The notes under the pieces are model-generated. The model did not search any database, was not told the origin of the DNA, and saw nothing but the letters and a program-made list of their open reading frames with translations. The translations under genes were made by a program, and so were the position numbers. From contig NZ_BCSJ01000008.1 of assembly GCF_001570805.1 (NCBI RefSeq), positions 62,001 through 126,000 on the forward strand: a DNA stretch of 64,000 nucleotides. The letters are read 5' to 3'. Positions 50,562 to 59,908 of the stretch are shown piece by piece. Source of the DNA: Brevibacterium epidermidis NBRC 14811 (GTDB lineage: Bacteria; Actinomycetota; Actinomycetes; Actinomycetales; Brevibacteriaceae). Every line of letters begins with the position of its first letter. Position 1 is the stretch's first letter.

Positions 50562-51524
50562 GTGAAACGTCCGCAGCGATTGCTGTCGATCATCGTGGCG
50601 CTCCAGTCCGCTGGGCAGACGACGGCCGCTCGACTGTCCGAACAGTTCGGTGTTTCGGTGCGAACGATCCTGCGTGACATCGATGCGCTGGTCGAGGCGG
50701 ATGTGCCGGTCGTTGCGGCGCCCGGCCGCTACGGCGGGATCTCTCTGCAGGTGGGAACGCAGATCGACGTGAACCGGCTATCCGCGACCGAAGCGGAGGC
50801 GCTGGCTCTGGTCGGGTTGGATGCCAGGAGTGCGCGCCAGCTCGGCCTTGAAGAGGGAATGCTGCGTGCTTTCCAACGCTTGGACTCGCGGCGGACGAAG
50901 CCGTTCGAACTGACAAACAAGCAACGCATTCCCCTTCGCGAGGTTGTCGAGATCGATAGCTCGGGATGGTTCGCCGACGAAGCGGCATTCGACTTCGCTG
51001 ACCTTGTCGAGAGCCTCCGGTCGGCCCGGCGACTGCAGATCGAATACCGCTCAAGCGGGAAGGCCGAAATGCGAATCTATGAGGTCGACCCGTATGGTCT
51101 CTATCTGCGTGGCGGGCGGTGGTACCTCATTGCCGATGTCGATGGGAATCCGCGAATGTTCGCCATGACCCGAATGCGGAAGTGGACTGCTCTTGATGCC
51201 GACCGGAGGACCAAGCCGGAGACGACGCTGCAAGACGTTGCGCGATATCTGGTCGACCGTCTGGAAAGTCGAGACGACGTCGTTGTGACGGCGCTTCTTG
51301 ACGCCGAAGGAGAGGACATAGCGCGCAGGATCCTCGGCAGTCGACTGCGGTCCGTCGAGCAGGTGCCGACTGATGGCGCGAAGGTGCGAATCACTGTCGC
51401 CTACGATCAGCTCGATGGGGTCAGGCAACTCATGCAGTTCACGGATCACATCGAAGTCATCGACCCAGCTGAGGCGCGGGAGCTGGTCAGGAAGCTGGCC
51501 GCTGACATGGCGGCACGACATTGA
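50562..51524 (+). CDS. YafY-type WYL regulator
   Basis: This 320-residue protein has an HTH_11 domain (MKRPQRLLSIIVALQSAGQTTAARLSEQFGVSVRTILRDIDALVEADVPVVAAPGRYGG) and a WYL domain (LQIEYRSSGKAEMRIYEVDPYGLYLRGGRWYLIADVDGNPRMFAMTRM), then a WCX tail. Pairs of YafY-like regulators and VOC proteins are common, and this one shares a promoter region with such a gene. GTG 50562 has GGAGGGG about 8 nt upstream. Confidence 0.92.
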   Translation: MKRPQRLLSIIVALQSAGQTTAARLSEQFGVSVRTILRDIDALVEADVPVVAAPGRYGGISLQVGTQIDVNRLSATEAEALALVGLDARSARQLGLEEGMLRAFQRLDSRRTKPFELTNKQRIPLREVVEIDSSGWFADEAAFDFADLVESLRSARRLQIEYRSSGKAEMRIYEVDPYGLYLRGGRWYLIADVDGNPRMFAMTRMRKWTALDADRRTKPETTLQDVARYLVDRLESRDDVVVTALLDAEGEDIARRILGSRLRSVEQVPTDGAKVRITVAYDQLDGVRQLMQFTDHIEVIDPAEARELVRKLAADMAARH

Positions 51525-51552
51525 ACGGGCTAGGCCGACCGTGCGGTTCTGT

Positions 51553-52200
51553 TCAGCGAGGTGAAGCGGGGCCGGCGTTCTCCGCGATATGACTCTGCAG
51601 CGTCGCCGCGAATGCTGCTGAATCGCCGGAGCGCAGATGCTTCACCAGCGCCTCGTGCTCGGCGATGAGTTCGTCCGAACGCTCGAGGAGATGCCGGCTG
51701 TTCATGAACAGAGTGAACCGGTGCCGGTCGGAGAGCAGCGCATACATCTCGAGCATGACCCTGTTGTCCCCGGCCTCGACGAAACCACGGTGGAACTCCA
51801 GGGTGAGTTCGATGAACCGGGCGACATCCCCCTCGGCGAAGGCGGCGCGATGCTGTGTGATGAGACCGTCGAGTTTCTCCGCTAAGCGCTGCCGCATGGG
51901 TTCGGAGGCGCGTTCGACCGCGGTCGTCTCAAGTACGAAGCGGGCATCGGCGAGCTCGGCGACGGTGCGTTCGTCGATGCCTTGGACGATCGCCCCGCGC
52001 TTGGGGTAGATATGGATCCACCCCTCGTCCTGCAGACGGGCCAGGGCCACACGCACCGGGGTGCGGCTGACCCCGATCTCGGTGGCCAGCGCGGCCTCGC
52101 CGAGCATCGTTCCCGGCGGATGCTCGCCATCGAGGATCTGCCCGCGAACGTAGGCATAGGCGCGTTCGGCCGCGCTCATCGACTCAGTCTTCGTGCTCAT
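51553..52200 (-). CDS. GntR-family (FadR/FCD subgroup) regulator
   Basis: This 215-residue protein has an N-terminal winged helix (AYAYVRGQILDGEHPPGTMLGEAALATEIGVSRTPVRVALARLQDEGWIHIYPKRGAIV) and a C-terminal FCD domain with helices such as FIELTLEFHRGFVEAGDNRVMLEMYALL. The conserved His residues in EFHRGF and near RHLLERSDELIAEHEAL would bind a metal and a carboxylate ligand. ATG 52200 overlaps the stop of the transporter gene as ATGA. Confidence 0.9.
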   Translation of the reverse strand: MSTKTESMSAAERAYAYVRGQILDGEHPPGTMLGEAALATEIGVSRTPVRVALARLQDEGWIHIYPKRGAIVQGIDERTVAELADARFVLETTAVERASEPMRQRLAEKLDGLITQHRAAFAEGDVARFIELTLEFHRGFVEAGDNRVMLEMYALLSDRHRFTLFMNSRHLLERSDELIAEHEALVKHLRSGDSAAFAATLQSHIAENAGPASPR

Positions 52201-53600
52201 TTCCCCGCCCCGTCCTGTCCCGCGGCGGAAGCGGACTGGTCGGCATCCTCGGTGAGGGTGGAGGCGCGACGTCCCGGCCAGCTCATGAGCGGGATCGCCC
52301 GAATCGAGAATCCGACGGCGATGAGCAGGACGAACGTGGCCATGAGATTGATCCAGAGGAACCCGCCGGCGCCGAGCACGGACCCGGCCATCGCTGCCAT
52401 GAGGGCCCCGCCGAGGTTCATGGCCGAATCCGATGCGCCCTGCAGGGGCACCTTCGCATGTGCCGGCACCGAGGCGGTCAGCAGGGACGATCCGCCGATG
52501 AGGAACGTCGACCATCCGATTCCGAGCAGGACCAGCGCGATCGACAGCAGCACCATCGACGACTCCGGGGCCACAGCGTCGATGACGCCGAGGACGATCG
52601 TGAGGACGAAGATACCGGCCCCACCTGCGATGACGACGCCCGAGCCCCACCGGTCGGCCATCCAGCCGAACACGGGGGACAGGGCGTACATCCCGGCGAT
52701 GTGGATGCTCACGACGATGCCGATGGCGCCGAGGCTGAACTCCTGATGATCCATGTGCACCGGGGTCATGACCATGACGTTGGTCATCATCATCTGCCCG
52801 GCGATGATCGTGATCATCGCGAACAGCGGCACCGGGCGGGCCAGAGCGAAGCGCAGTGCTTCGCCGAGTTTCATCGGGGGAGGGGCGGCCGCCTCGGTGT
52901 CAGATCCGTTGGGCGCGGCGGGTTCCCTCGCCGAGGCGGCGCTGGCGTTGGCCCCGGTCGTGGCCTCTCCGTCGTGGCTGGGATCATCGAGGTCGGGTTC
53001 GCCCGGATGATCGGTGCCGGCGGCCGCGGACTTCGTCAGGGTCGAGGCCGACAGCGTGGCCAGTGCGAAGGCGACCATCGAGATGAGATAAGGACCGGCC
53101 AGACCGTTCATGCCCAGAGCTTGGCCGAGGTGGGCGCCGGGGGCGGTGAAGCTCGGGCCGAGGACGGAGCCGACGGTCGTTGCCCACACCACCAGCGACA
53201 TGGCACGACCGGCGGCGGCCGGGTCGGCGAGGTCGACGGCGGCGTAGCGAGCCTGCAGACCGGAGGCCGTCGAGGATCCGCACATCATCATGCCGAGCAT
53301 GAACAGCGGCAGAAACTGGAGGGCGACGCCGACGAGGACGACCACGGCGCCGAGTGTGCCGATTCCGAACCCCAAGGTCAGCGCCTTGCGACGGCCGGAG
53401 CGACCGGCGAGGACGGCGAGGGGATAGGCGATGAGACCGGCGCCGAGAATGACGCTCATCTGGGCGAATCCGGCCATCGAAGTCTGCCCGGTGATCTCTT
53501 CTGCGAGCAGTCCGCCGACGGCATATCCGGAGGCGATGCCGGCTCCGGAGAGGAGCTGGGCGGTGATGAGTTTGGCCTGTTCGCGGATGTGGCTCGTCAT
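52197..53600 (-). CDS. MFS transporter coupled to a GntR regulator
   Basis: This 467-residue carrier has twelve hydrophobic segments with MVILG-like loop 2-3 AVLAGRSGRRKALTLGFGIG. A long acidic cytoplasmic loop in the middle (about residues 205-250) carries an Asp/Ala/Ser-rich stretch. The type is a DHA1/YfcJ-like MFS. Its stop overlaps the next gene, a GntR repressor, so the pair forms an operon. The substrate is probably the ligand sensed by that regulator. Confidence 0.87.
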   Translation of the reverse strand: MTSHIREQAKLITAQLLSGAGIASGYAVGGLLAEEITGQTSMAGFAQMSVILGAGLIAYPLAVLAGRSGRRKALTLGFGIGTLGAVVVLVGVALQFLPLFMLGMMMCGSSTASGLQARYAAVDLADPAAAGRAMSLVVWATTVGSVLGPSFTAPGAHLGQALGMNGLAGPYLISMVAFALATLSASTLTKSAAAGTDHPGEPDLDDPSHDGEATTGANASAASAREPAAPNGSDTEAAAPPPMKLGEALRFALARPVPLFAMITIIAGQMMMTNVMVMTPVHMDHQEFSLGAIGIVVSIHIAGMYALSPVFGWMADRWGSGVVIAGGAGIFVLTIVLGVIDAVAPESSMVLLSIALVLLGIGWSTFLIGGSSLLTASVPAHAKVPLQGASDSAMNLGGALMAAMAGSVLGAGGFLWINLMATFVLLIAVGFSIRAIPLMSWPGRRASTLTEDADQSASAAGQDGAGK

Positions 53601-53645
53601 GGTGGTCTCACGTCCTCGTGGTGGTCAAGACTCACTCACAGTAAC

Positions 53646-53666
53646 TTGCATCCATCTTGGATACAA
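53646..53666. promoter_or_regulatory. candidate GntR operator upstream of the MFS-GntR operon
   Basis: TTGCATCCA and TGGATACAA form 9-nt arms with one mismatch around TCT, 46 nt before the transporter start. Confidence 0.5.
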
Positions 53667-53734
53667 GAGTGCGTTCGGCCGGCGGACGGGGGCTCTCTGC
53701 CGGGGTGGACACTGCGCGGTTCGTCCACACATAG

Positions 53735-53760
53735 TAGCCTGAAAACTTAACGAACGATTG
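53735..53760 (+). promoter_or_regulatory. thioesterase gene promoter with operator-like TTAACGAACG
   Basis: TAGCCT (53735-53740) is a -10 candidate. At the expected transcription start lies TTAACGAACGATTG (53747-53760), which matches 10 of 14 positions of the palindrome at 23978. Confidence 0.35.
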
Positions 53761-53770
53761 AGGAGTGCAC

Positions 53771-54577
53771 GTGACAGACAATGACGTCACACCGCTGCCC
53801 GAGGCTTTCTACCTTCCTCGCGGCGAGAACGAATTCGACTCGACCCGGGCCACGACGAGCCCGTGGGACGAGCGGATGCAGCACGGCGGGCCGCCCGCGG
53901 CACTGCTCGCCCGTGCCGTCGAACAAATCCGCGAAGACGAGGCGATGAGCATCGGCCGGCTGACCATCGACATGCTCGGGCCGATCCCGCAGGGTCGGAT
54001 CCGCACCGAGGCGACCATCGTCCGACCCGGAAAGCGCATCGAACTCGTCGAAGCCAAACTCTGGGCCGAAGACCGTCTTGCCGTCACCGCGACCGCGTGG
54101 CGGATGCGCTCGACACCCGAATCCAGCGCCGAGGTGGCTGCGAACTTCGACACATCCTCGGTGCCGGAACCGCAGGAGCAGAAGTACTTCCCCGGCATCA
54201 GCCCTGACTGGGGCTACGGGCGTGCCATCGAATGGCGATTCGTCTCCGGCGGCCTTCAGGAACTCGGAGCCGCCGACGTCTGGGTGCGTCCGCGCATCCC
54301 GCTCGTCGCAGGGGAGGACACCAGCCCGATCCAGCGCTTCGTCATCGTGGCGGACTCGGCGAACGGCGTCTCGGCGGCTGTGCCGTACGGCGAGTGGACG
54401 TTCATCCCACCGTCGCTGTCGCTGACCTTTGCGCGCGAACCGAAGTCCGAATGGCTGAACATGAACGTTCGCACTCATGTCGGACCCGATGGTCGCGGTG
54501 TTGCCAACGGCGACCTGGCCGACGAGATCGGCTACGTTGGAGCCGTGACCCAACCGTTGCTCATCGCCCGGCTCTGA
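53771..54577 (+). CDS. acyl-CoA thioesterase (TesB/PF13622-like double hotdog)
   Basis: This 268-residue protein has two hotdog halves. The first has HGGPPAALLARAVEQ and LTIDMLGPIPQGRIRTEATIVRPGKRIELVEAKLW; the second has QRFVIVADSANGVSAAVPYGEWTFIPPSLSLTFAREPKSEWLNMNVRTHV. These are the marks of the actinobacterial thioesterase family related to TesB. It should hydrolyse acyl-CoA. GTG 53771 has GAGGAG upstream at correct spacing. The TauE/SafE gene follows within 16 nt. Confidence 0.88.
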   Translation: MTDNDVTPLPEAFYLPRGENEFDSTRATTSPWDERMQHGGPPAALLARAVEQIREDEAMSIGRLTIDMLGPIPQGRIRTEATIVRPGKRIELVEAKLWAEDRLAVTATAWRMRSTPESSAEVAANFDTSSVPEPQEQKYFPGISPDWGYGRAIEWRFVSGGLQELGAADVWVRPRIPLVAGEDTSPIQRFVIVADSANGVSAAVPYGEWTFIPPSLSLTFAREPKSEWLNMNVRTHVGPDGRGVANGDLADEIGYVGAVTQPLLIARL

Positions 54578-54592
54578 GGCTCGCCTGACCGC

Positions 54593-55393
54593 GTGGAATT
54601 CCTCGGGCTCGTCCTCATCGGCTGCCTCGTCGGCCTGACCACCGTGCTCTTCGGGTTCGGCGGAGGCTTCGTCACGGTCCCGATCATCACCCTGGTCGAT
54701 GCGGACCTCGGACAGGACACGGCGCGGGTGGCGGCGGCCACCTCGGCGCTGGTGATGCTCGTCAACGCAATCGTCGCGACGGTGTCGACGAAACGATCCA
54801 CGCTCGCTCATCTCAAGGGGCGGTGGTGGCTGCTCGGCTTGCTCGCACTCGGGGGAGGCCTCGGTGCCTTCGCGGGACGGTTCGCTCCGGAAGTTATGCT
54901 GCAGTGGGGATTCGTTGCGTATATCGCGGCTACTGCCATCGATCTGCTCGCCCGGCCCGGATTCTTCCGGCGCAAGGCTGCAGTTGTCGATGAGGTCGGC
55001 GAGGTCAGTGAAGGCGGACGCGGAATCGCAGCGGTCTGGGGTGTGCCGATCGGTGGTCTGGCGTCGTTCCTCGGCGTCGGCGGATCGGTGATGACGGTGC
55101 CGATGATGCGCCGGTCCGGGGCGACGATGACCGTGGCCACGACGCTGGCCAACCCGCTGACCTTGGTGATCATGAGCCCGGCTGTACTCGTGACGATCCT
55201 GACCCCGGCAGCGATCGAGGCCCCGGGCATCGTCGGATCACTCGACCTGGTGGCGGCCGCGGCGCTGCTCATCGGCGGACTGCCGCTCATCGTGTTCCTG
55301 CGCCGCCGGGTGCCGAAGATCCCCGAGATCCTCCACGCTTGGGGCTACTTCGTGCTGCTTGTGGCGGCCGGTGTGGTCGTCGCCGTGGCCTGA
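54593..55393 (+). CDS. TauE/SafE-family anion exporter
   Basis: This 266-residue protein has eight hydrophobic helices in two repeats: LVGLTTVLFGFGGGFVTVPIITL in the first and PIGGLASFLGVGGSVMTVPMMRRSG in the second, which are the signature GxGGG loops of TauE/SafE carriers of sulfite, sulfoacetate or similar anions. GTG 54593 is used. It is probably co-transcribed with the thioesterase gene. Confidence 0.9.
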   Translation: MEFLGLVLIGCLVGLTTVLFGFGGGFVTVPIITLVDADLGQDTARVAAATSALVMLVNAIVATVSTKRSTLAHLKGRWWLLGLLALGGGLGAFAGRFAPEVMLQWGFVAYIAATAIDLLARPGFFRRKAAVVDEVGEVSEGGRGIAAVWGVPIGGLASFLGVGGSVMTVPMMRRSGATMTVATTLANPLTLVIMSPAVLVTILTPAAIEAPGIVGSLDLVAAAALLIGGLPLIVFLRRRVPKIPEILHAWGYFVLLVAAGVVVAVA

Positions 55394-55463
55394 GGGAGCA
55401 GGTGGGCGCGCTGAAGGCAGGCGGGTGTGCGCTGAATGCGGCCGGGCGAGTCAGAAAATGTTC

Positions 55464-56114
55464 TCAACTGTCCCAGCGGCGCTTGCGCAGGATGGGTGGC
55501 AGACCGAAGTAGATCGGCGGGCGGGCCGAAGCTGCTGGCGGCGAAGGCTTCGCACCGTCTGCACTGGCCCCGGCATCACTGCCATCGCTTCCGCCAGCAC
55601 TACTGGCCCCTAGCGCCCACGCGCTTTCCCAGCTGATGAGCTCGCCGGCGTGGCAGACGGGGTCGCCTCCGCTGGACGGCGGTTCGGCCCACATCCACAG
55701 GTTGATCCCGTACTCCATGAGGACCAGCTTGTCGCCGGCCTCCCGCGACGAATTCTCCTTGACCAGGGCCGCCCGCAGCTTCGCCGAAGCATCCTCGAGA
55801 TCCGTCCAGCCGTCCTGCCGGTGCGGCAGAAACACCCACGTCCCCACGGGGACGCGATCCGGTACGAGCTCCTCGACCGTGATGACCTCAATCGAGTCCC
55901 CGAACGTATCGAACATCTCCCCGAAGCACGCCCGGGCCACCTCGGGGGAGGGCACGACGATGAGGTGGTGGGCCGCCTCGGTGCGTACCTCATCCAGCGC
56001 AAGATGCGTGAACGGATTCGCCCGCATCGCCCCGAGCACCTGAGTCCAGTGCCCCGGTACCGTCCCGTCGGCCAGGAACCCGCTGGTGCGCGGGCGCTCC
56101 TCATCGTGTCGCAT
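55464..56114 (-). CDS. hypothetical protein, unknown family
   Basis: This 216-residue protein contains HHLIVVPSPEVARACFGEMFDTFGDSIEVITVEELVPDRVPVGTWVFLPHRQDGWTDLEDASAKLRAALVKENSS, likely an alpha/beta domain. A Gly/Ser/Ala/Asp loop and a Pro-rich C-terminal tail ending RKRRWDS follow. I recognise no family. AGGAGG lies 7 nt before ATG 56114. No neighbour suggests a role; it is convergent to the TauE/SafE gene. Confidence 0.7.
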   Translation of the reverse strand: MRHDEERPRTSGFLADGTVPGHWTQVLGAMRANPFTHLALDEVRTEAAHHLIVVPSPEVARACFGEMFDTFGDSIEVITVEELVPDRVPVGTWVFLPHRQDGWTDLEDASAKLRAALVKENSSREAGDKLVLMEYGINLWMWAEPPSSGGDPVCHAGELISWESAWALGASSAGGSDGSDAGASADGAKPSPPAASARPPIYFGLPPILRKRRWDS

Positions 56115-56403
56115 CGAAAATCCTCCTCGCCGAGGCTGCTCACCGTTCCCCTCAATCATGCACCCACCCGCCGGTGACCTCACCCTCCCCTCGGTAGAAC
56201 TGAGGCAACCGCCGAGAATCTCATCTCGACGATCATCCGGGGATCTAACGAAAGGGATACGTTCCTGCCGACCGTATGCCACCGCCGCGCCGCCGGCTCT
56301 AGACTGATCGAAGTGGATCGAGCAGCGACATCCGTGTCGGCTCGGTCCACGACCACGTCTGTACCATCTCGCCGAACAGGCGAGCCTGCACGCCCGAAAG
56401 TCG

Positions 56404-57483
56404 ATGCCCTTGCTCTCTTCCTCGCGCCGCACACTTGCGGCACTCGCAGCAGTCCTGTCCATCGGCCTCCTGACCGGATGCGCCGAGGATGCCCAACCGA
56501 CCGTCGACACCGCCACTTCCAGCTCGGCCGACCCCACACCCACCCGAGAAGCCCAGGAACCGAGCGAGAATTCCTCTGCCCCGTACTCCGACGAGGAGAA
56601 CGACAGCAAGGAAGCAGACGAGGGCCGCGCGGGCAGCTCGGCGGTGGGGACCGCCTCGGCGATGTTGGACGAACTCACGGTCAAGGGCCGGGCACCGAAG
56701 ACCGGGTACGACGGCGACCTGTTCAAGTGGCGTTCGGACACCGACCACAACGGCTGCGACACCCGCAACGACGTGCTCCGCCGGGACCTCACGAACATCA
56801 CACTCAAGGCCGGAACCCGCGGATGTATCGTCCTGGCCGGAACTCTCGCCGACCCCTATGCCGGCGAGACCTACGACTTCGACCGCAGCGCGAACGCCGT
56901 CGACATCGACCACGTCGTCGCCCGCTCGAACGCGTGGCAGACGGGCGCCTTCAAATTCGACGAGGAGACGCTCAAGGAATTCGGCAACGACCCGCTCAAC
57001 CTGCTCGCCGTGAGCTCGAGCCTCAACCGGCAGAAGGGCGACGGCGACGCCGCGACCTGGCTGCCGCCGAACAAGAGCTATCGCTGCGAATACGTCGCCC
57101 GACAGATCGCCGTGAAACACAAATACGACCTGTGGGTCGTCCCACCGGAGAAGGTCGCCATGGAGCGCGTCCTCGACAAGTGCGAAGACCAGCCCGCCTT
57201 CGCCGAGGATGTCGACTGGCCCGCTCCCGGCGACGGTGACAACGTCACCACGAAGGAAGAGACCCGCCCCGCCAAGCAGAAGTCCTCGAGTTCGGAATCG
57301 TCTGGTTCCGGTTCGTCGGGATCATCGTCGAGCGGATCTTCCAGCAGCTCCTCGGGCTCCTCGTCGGCGTACTTCGAGAACTGCACGGCCGCCCGCGAAG
57401 CCGGTGCTGCACCCGTGCGCAGCGGCGACCCCGGATACGGGTCCCACCTCGACCGCGACGGCGACGGAATCGCCTGCGAATAG
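56404..57483 (+). CDS. secreted lipoprotein nuclease: GmrSD/HNH domain plus Excalibur domain
   Basis: This 359-residue protein has a lipoprotein signal with lipobox LLTGC (Cys26) and an acidic linker. The DUF1524-like HNH nuclease core follows: DTDHNGCDTRNDVLRRDL, then VDIDHVVARSNAW with Asp169-His170, then NLLAVSSSLNRQKGDGDAATWLPP. A Ser/Gly stretch of about 40 residues leads to a C-terminal Excalibur motif, YFENCTAAREAGAAPVRSGDPGYG and DRDGDGIACE, a calcium-binding module. The protein is likely on the outer face of the membrane and degrades DNA for nutrition or defence. Confidence 0.9.
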   Translation: MPLLSSSRRTLAALAAVLSIGLLTGCAEDAQPTVDTATSSSADPTPTREAQEPSENSSAPYSDEENDSKEADEGRAGSSAVGTASAMLDELTVKGRAPKTGYDGDLFKWRSDTDHNGCDTRNDVLRRDLTNITLKAGTRGCIVLAGTLADPYAGETYDFDRSANAVDIDHVVARSNAWQTGAFKFDEETLKEFGNDPLNLLAVSSSLNRQKGDGDAATWLPPNKSYRCEYVARQIAVKHKYDLWVVPPEKVAMERVLDKCEDQPAFAEDVDWPAPGDGDNVTTKEETRPAKQKSSSSESSGSGSSGSSSSGSSSSSSGSSSAYFENCTAAREAGAAPVRSGDPGYGSHLDRDGDGIACE

Positions 57484-57499
57484 CCGCGACATCTCGAAT

Positions 57500-57526
57500 T
57501 CCGGGGTACGAACAGTATTCCCCGGA
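57500..57526 (+). terminator. terminator after the HNH lipoprotein gene
   Basis: TCCGGGG and CCCCGGA flank a 13-nt loop about 20 nt after the stop codon. Confidence 0.6.
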
Positions 57527-57680
57527 GCACGAAGAAGAGGGAACGCGCACGCTGACGATCGGTCGCCTCGGCGAGGGTGGTGTGCACGCGATCACACTCG
57601 ATCGGTAGTCTGAAGTCGAACACCGTCGCAGCTGCTCCTGCCGACGGCCGTCACGATCATTGATGATGAGGAGACCTGCT

Positions 57681-59282
57681 ATGTCCGGACTCGATACCGC
57701 TCTGACTCCGCTGCGCTTCCTCGAGCGTTCGCTCGAGGCCCACCCCGATCGGGAGGCGATCGTCGACGGGCCTCGCCGCTTCACCTACCGGCAGATGGCC
57801 GAGACCGTGCAGAACCTCGCCGAAGGGCTCGTCCGCCGCGGACTCAAGCCCGGGGAGACGGTTGCGGTGCTCGCACCCAACAGCGCCGAGGCGCTCATCG
57901 CCCACTACGCAGTCCCCTTGGCCGGCGGCGTGCTCGTCATGCTCAACACCCGGCTGGCTCCGCCCGAGGTCGAGTACATCCTCGGCCACAGCGAGGTGAA
58001 ATTCTTCTTCGGCGACGCCGGACTCCTCCAACCGGTCATCGACGCCGGTGCGGCGAACGCGGTCGACACCATCGTCGTCCACCCCGACGAAGACGGAACC
58101 CCTGGCGAAGTGACCGCCGCGGACCTCAGCGTGGAAGCGTATGCCGACTGGACCGCCTCGGCGCCGGAATCACCCCGGCCCTACGAAGTCGAGGACGAGA
58201 CCACGACGATCACCGTCAACTACACCTCGGGCACGACGGGCCGGCCGAAGGGTGTCATGTACACCCACCGCGGGGCGTATCTGAACTCGCTAGGCGAGGT
58301 CGTCACGCAGGACTTCGCGGCGCTGACGAAGTACTTGTGGACGCTGCCGATGTTCCACTGCAATGGCTGGTGCACGACCTGGGCGCTGACCGCGGTGTCG
58401 GGCACGCACGTGTGCATTCGCGCCGTGCGCGGGCCCGAGGCCTGGCGGCTCATCGACGACGAGAAGGTGACGCGCATGGCCGGTGCTCCCGTCGTGCTCA
58501 ATACCATCGCCGGGGCCAAGGAAGCCCACGATCTGGGCGGTTCGCTGTCGATCACCACGGCCGGTGCCCCGCCGTCGCCGACGACGATCGCTCTGCTCGA
58601 AGGCCTCGGCATCGAGGTTATCCACGTCTACGGACTCACCGAATCCTATGGCCCGTACTCCTCGTGCGAACCGCAGCCCGAATGGACCGGCCTGCCGGTG
58701 GAAGAGCGCGCGAAGCTGAAGTCCCGACAGGGGATCGGCATGATCAGCGCCGATCGCATGCGCGTGGTCGAGCTGCGCGACGATGATGTGCTCACCGACG
58801 TGCCCCGCGACGGGGTGACGATGGGCGAGATCGTCATGCGCGGCAACAACGTCATGAAGGGCTACCTCAACGCGCCCGAAGCCACCGCCGAAGCGTTCCG
58901 CGGCGGCTGGTTCCACACCGGCGACCTCGCCGTGATGCACGAGGACGGGTACGTCCAGATCCTCGACCGTGCCAAGGACATCGTCATCTCCGGCGGAGAG
59001 AACATCTCCACCATCGAGGTCGAGCAGGCCATCGTCGCCCACGAATCCGTCGCCGAGGCGGCCGTGGTCGGAATGCCCGACGAGAAATGGGGACAGCGAC
59101 CGTTGGCCTACGTCGTTCTGGGGCCCGGCACCGAGGTGGCCGAAGCCGACCTCATCGCGTTCGTCAAGACCCGCATCGCCTCCTACAAGGCACCGGCCGG
59201 GATCGAGTTCGTCGATGAGCTGCCGACGACGTCGACGGGCAAGATCCGCAAGAACGCCCTGCGGGACATGGCCGGGAACTGA
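57681..59282 (+). CDS. acyl-CoA synthetase (AMP-forming)
   Basis: This 533-residue adenylating enzyme has [11 protein letters not shown] from residue 181, HVYGLTESYGPYSSCEPQPEW, GGWFHTGDLAVMHEDGYVQILDRAKDIVISGGENIS and the catalytic Lys in LPTTSTGKIRKNAL. It looks like the acyl-CoA synthetases that act on short and medium acids. ATG 57681 is preferred over 57660 because GAGGAG lies 8 nt before it. A hotdog thioesterase gene is convergent next to it. Confidence 0.93.
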   Translation: MSGLDTALTPLRFLERSLEAHPDREAIVDGPRRFTYRQMAETVQNLAEGLVRRGLKPGETVAVLAPNSAEALIAHYAVPLAGGVLVMLNTRLAPPEVEYILGHSEVKFFFGDAGLLQPVIDAGAANAVDTIVVHPDEDGTPGEVTAADLSVEAYADWTASAPESPRPYEVEDETTTITVNYTSGTTGRPKGVMYTHRGAYLNSLGEVVTQDFAALTKYLWTLPMFHCNGWCTTWALTAVSGTHVCIRAVRGPEAWRLIDDEKVTRMAGAPVVLNTIAGAKEAHDLGGSLSITTAGAPPSPTTIALLEGLGIEVIHVYGLTESYGPYSSCEPQPEWTGLPVEERAKLKSRQGIGMISADRMRVVELRDDDVLTDVPRDGVTMGEIVMRGNNVMKGYLNAPEATAEAFRGGWFHTGDLAVMHEDGYVQILDRAKDIVISGGENISTIEVEQAIVAHESVAEAAVVGMPDEKWGQRPLAYVVLGPGTEVAEADLIAFVKTRIASYKAPAGIEFVDELPTTSTGKIRKNALRDMAGN

Positions 59283-59327
59283 GGCGCTCTGCCGACTTCG
59301 TGCGCGAAGTCGGCGTGAGGCCCACGC

Positions 59328-59777
59328 CTACTTCGCGTCGGTCGGCAACGGCACGTTCTGCAGTCGCAGCTGACCGCGGGCGAGCACCTTCTGCGTCGCC
59401 GAGTCGGTGATGACGACGTCCCACAGCTGCTGACTGCGACCCTGGTGGAGCGCCTCGGCGGTGACCGTGACCCGTGCGGCCGAGGTCGGGCGCAGGAAGT
59501 CGGTGGCGTTGTGGACGCCGACTGCGAACTCGCCGCGATCGGCCACGGCAGTGCTGGCTCCGATGCTGCCGGCGCTTTCGACGATGGTGGCGTACACGCC
59601 GCCGTGGACGACGCCCCATGGAGTGTGGTGGTTCTCGTCCAGGTCGGCATGTGCCCGCACCGAGGTGGCGCTGACCTCATCGACGACGAGTCCGGTGGCC
59701 GCGACGAACCGGCTCGAGCCTTCAGGTGAGACGTCGGGCAGTGGCGCAGAGGCCTGCGAGGAAGCGTCGTTGACCAT
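59328..59777 (-). CDS. PaaI-type hotdog thioesterase
   Basis: This 149-residue hotdog-fold protein has NHHTPWGVVHGGVYATIVESAGSIGAST, the PaaI signature with catalytic Asn/His/Glu region, and NATDFLRPTSAARVTVTAEALHQGRSQQLWDVVITD. It should cleave aromatic or acyl-CoA thioesters. AAGGAG lies before ATG 59777. It could work against the neighbouring acyl-CoA synthetase in a CoA-release cycle. Confidence 0.9.
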   Translation of the reverse strand: MVNDASSQASAPLPDVSPEGSSRFVAATGLVVDEVSATSVRAHADLDENHHTPWGVVHGGVYATIVESAGSIGASTAVADRGEFAVGVHNATDFLRPTSAARVTVTAEALHQGRSQQLWDVVITDSATQKVLARGQLRLQNVPLPTDAK

Positions 59778-59884
59778 GGATTCTCCTTAGTGCGGGGCAG
59801 AGCCGGAGGCTGAATGGACGTTCGGAATTCAGCCTACCCGTGAGAGTTCGCTGCCCGCGCCGGCCGTCTCCGACGTCGTGCCGG

Positions 59885-59904
59885 CCGTCCCGGCGCCGGG
59901 ACGG
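59885..59904. terminator. 20-nt perfect palindrome at the end of the antiporter gene
   Basis: CCGTCCCGGCGCCGGGACGG lies just after the stop codon at 59909 on the minus strand, with GC-rich inverted repeats around it. Confidence 0.5.
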
Positions 59905-59908
59905 CAGC

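Noticed and set aside
52458-53750. Plus-strand frame of 430 codons opposite the MFS gene
   Set aside because: Shadow product rich in Gly, Asp and His with no recognisable domain.
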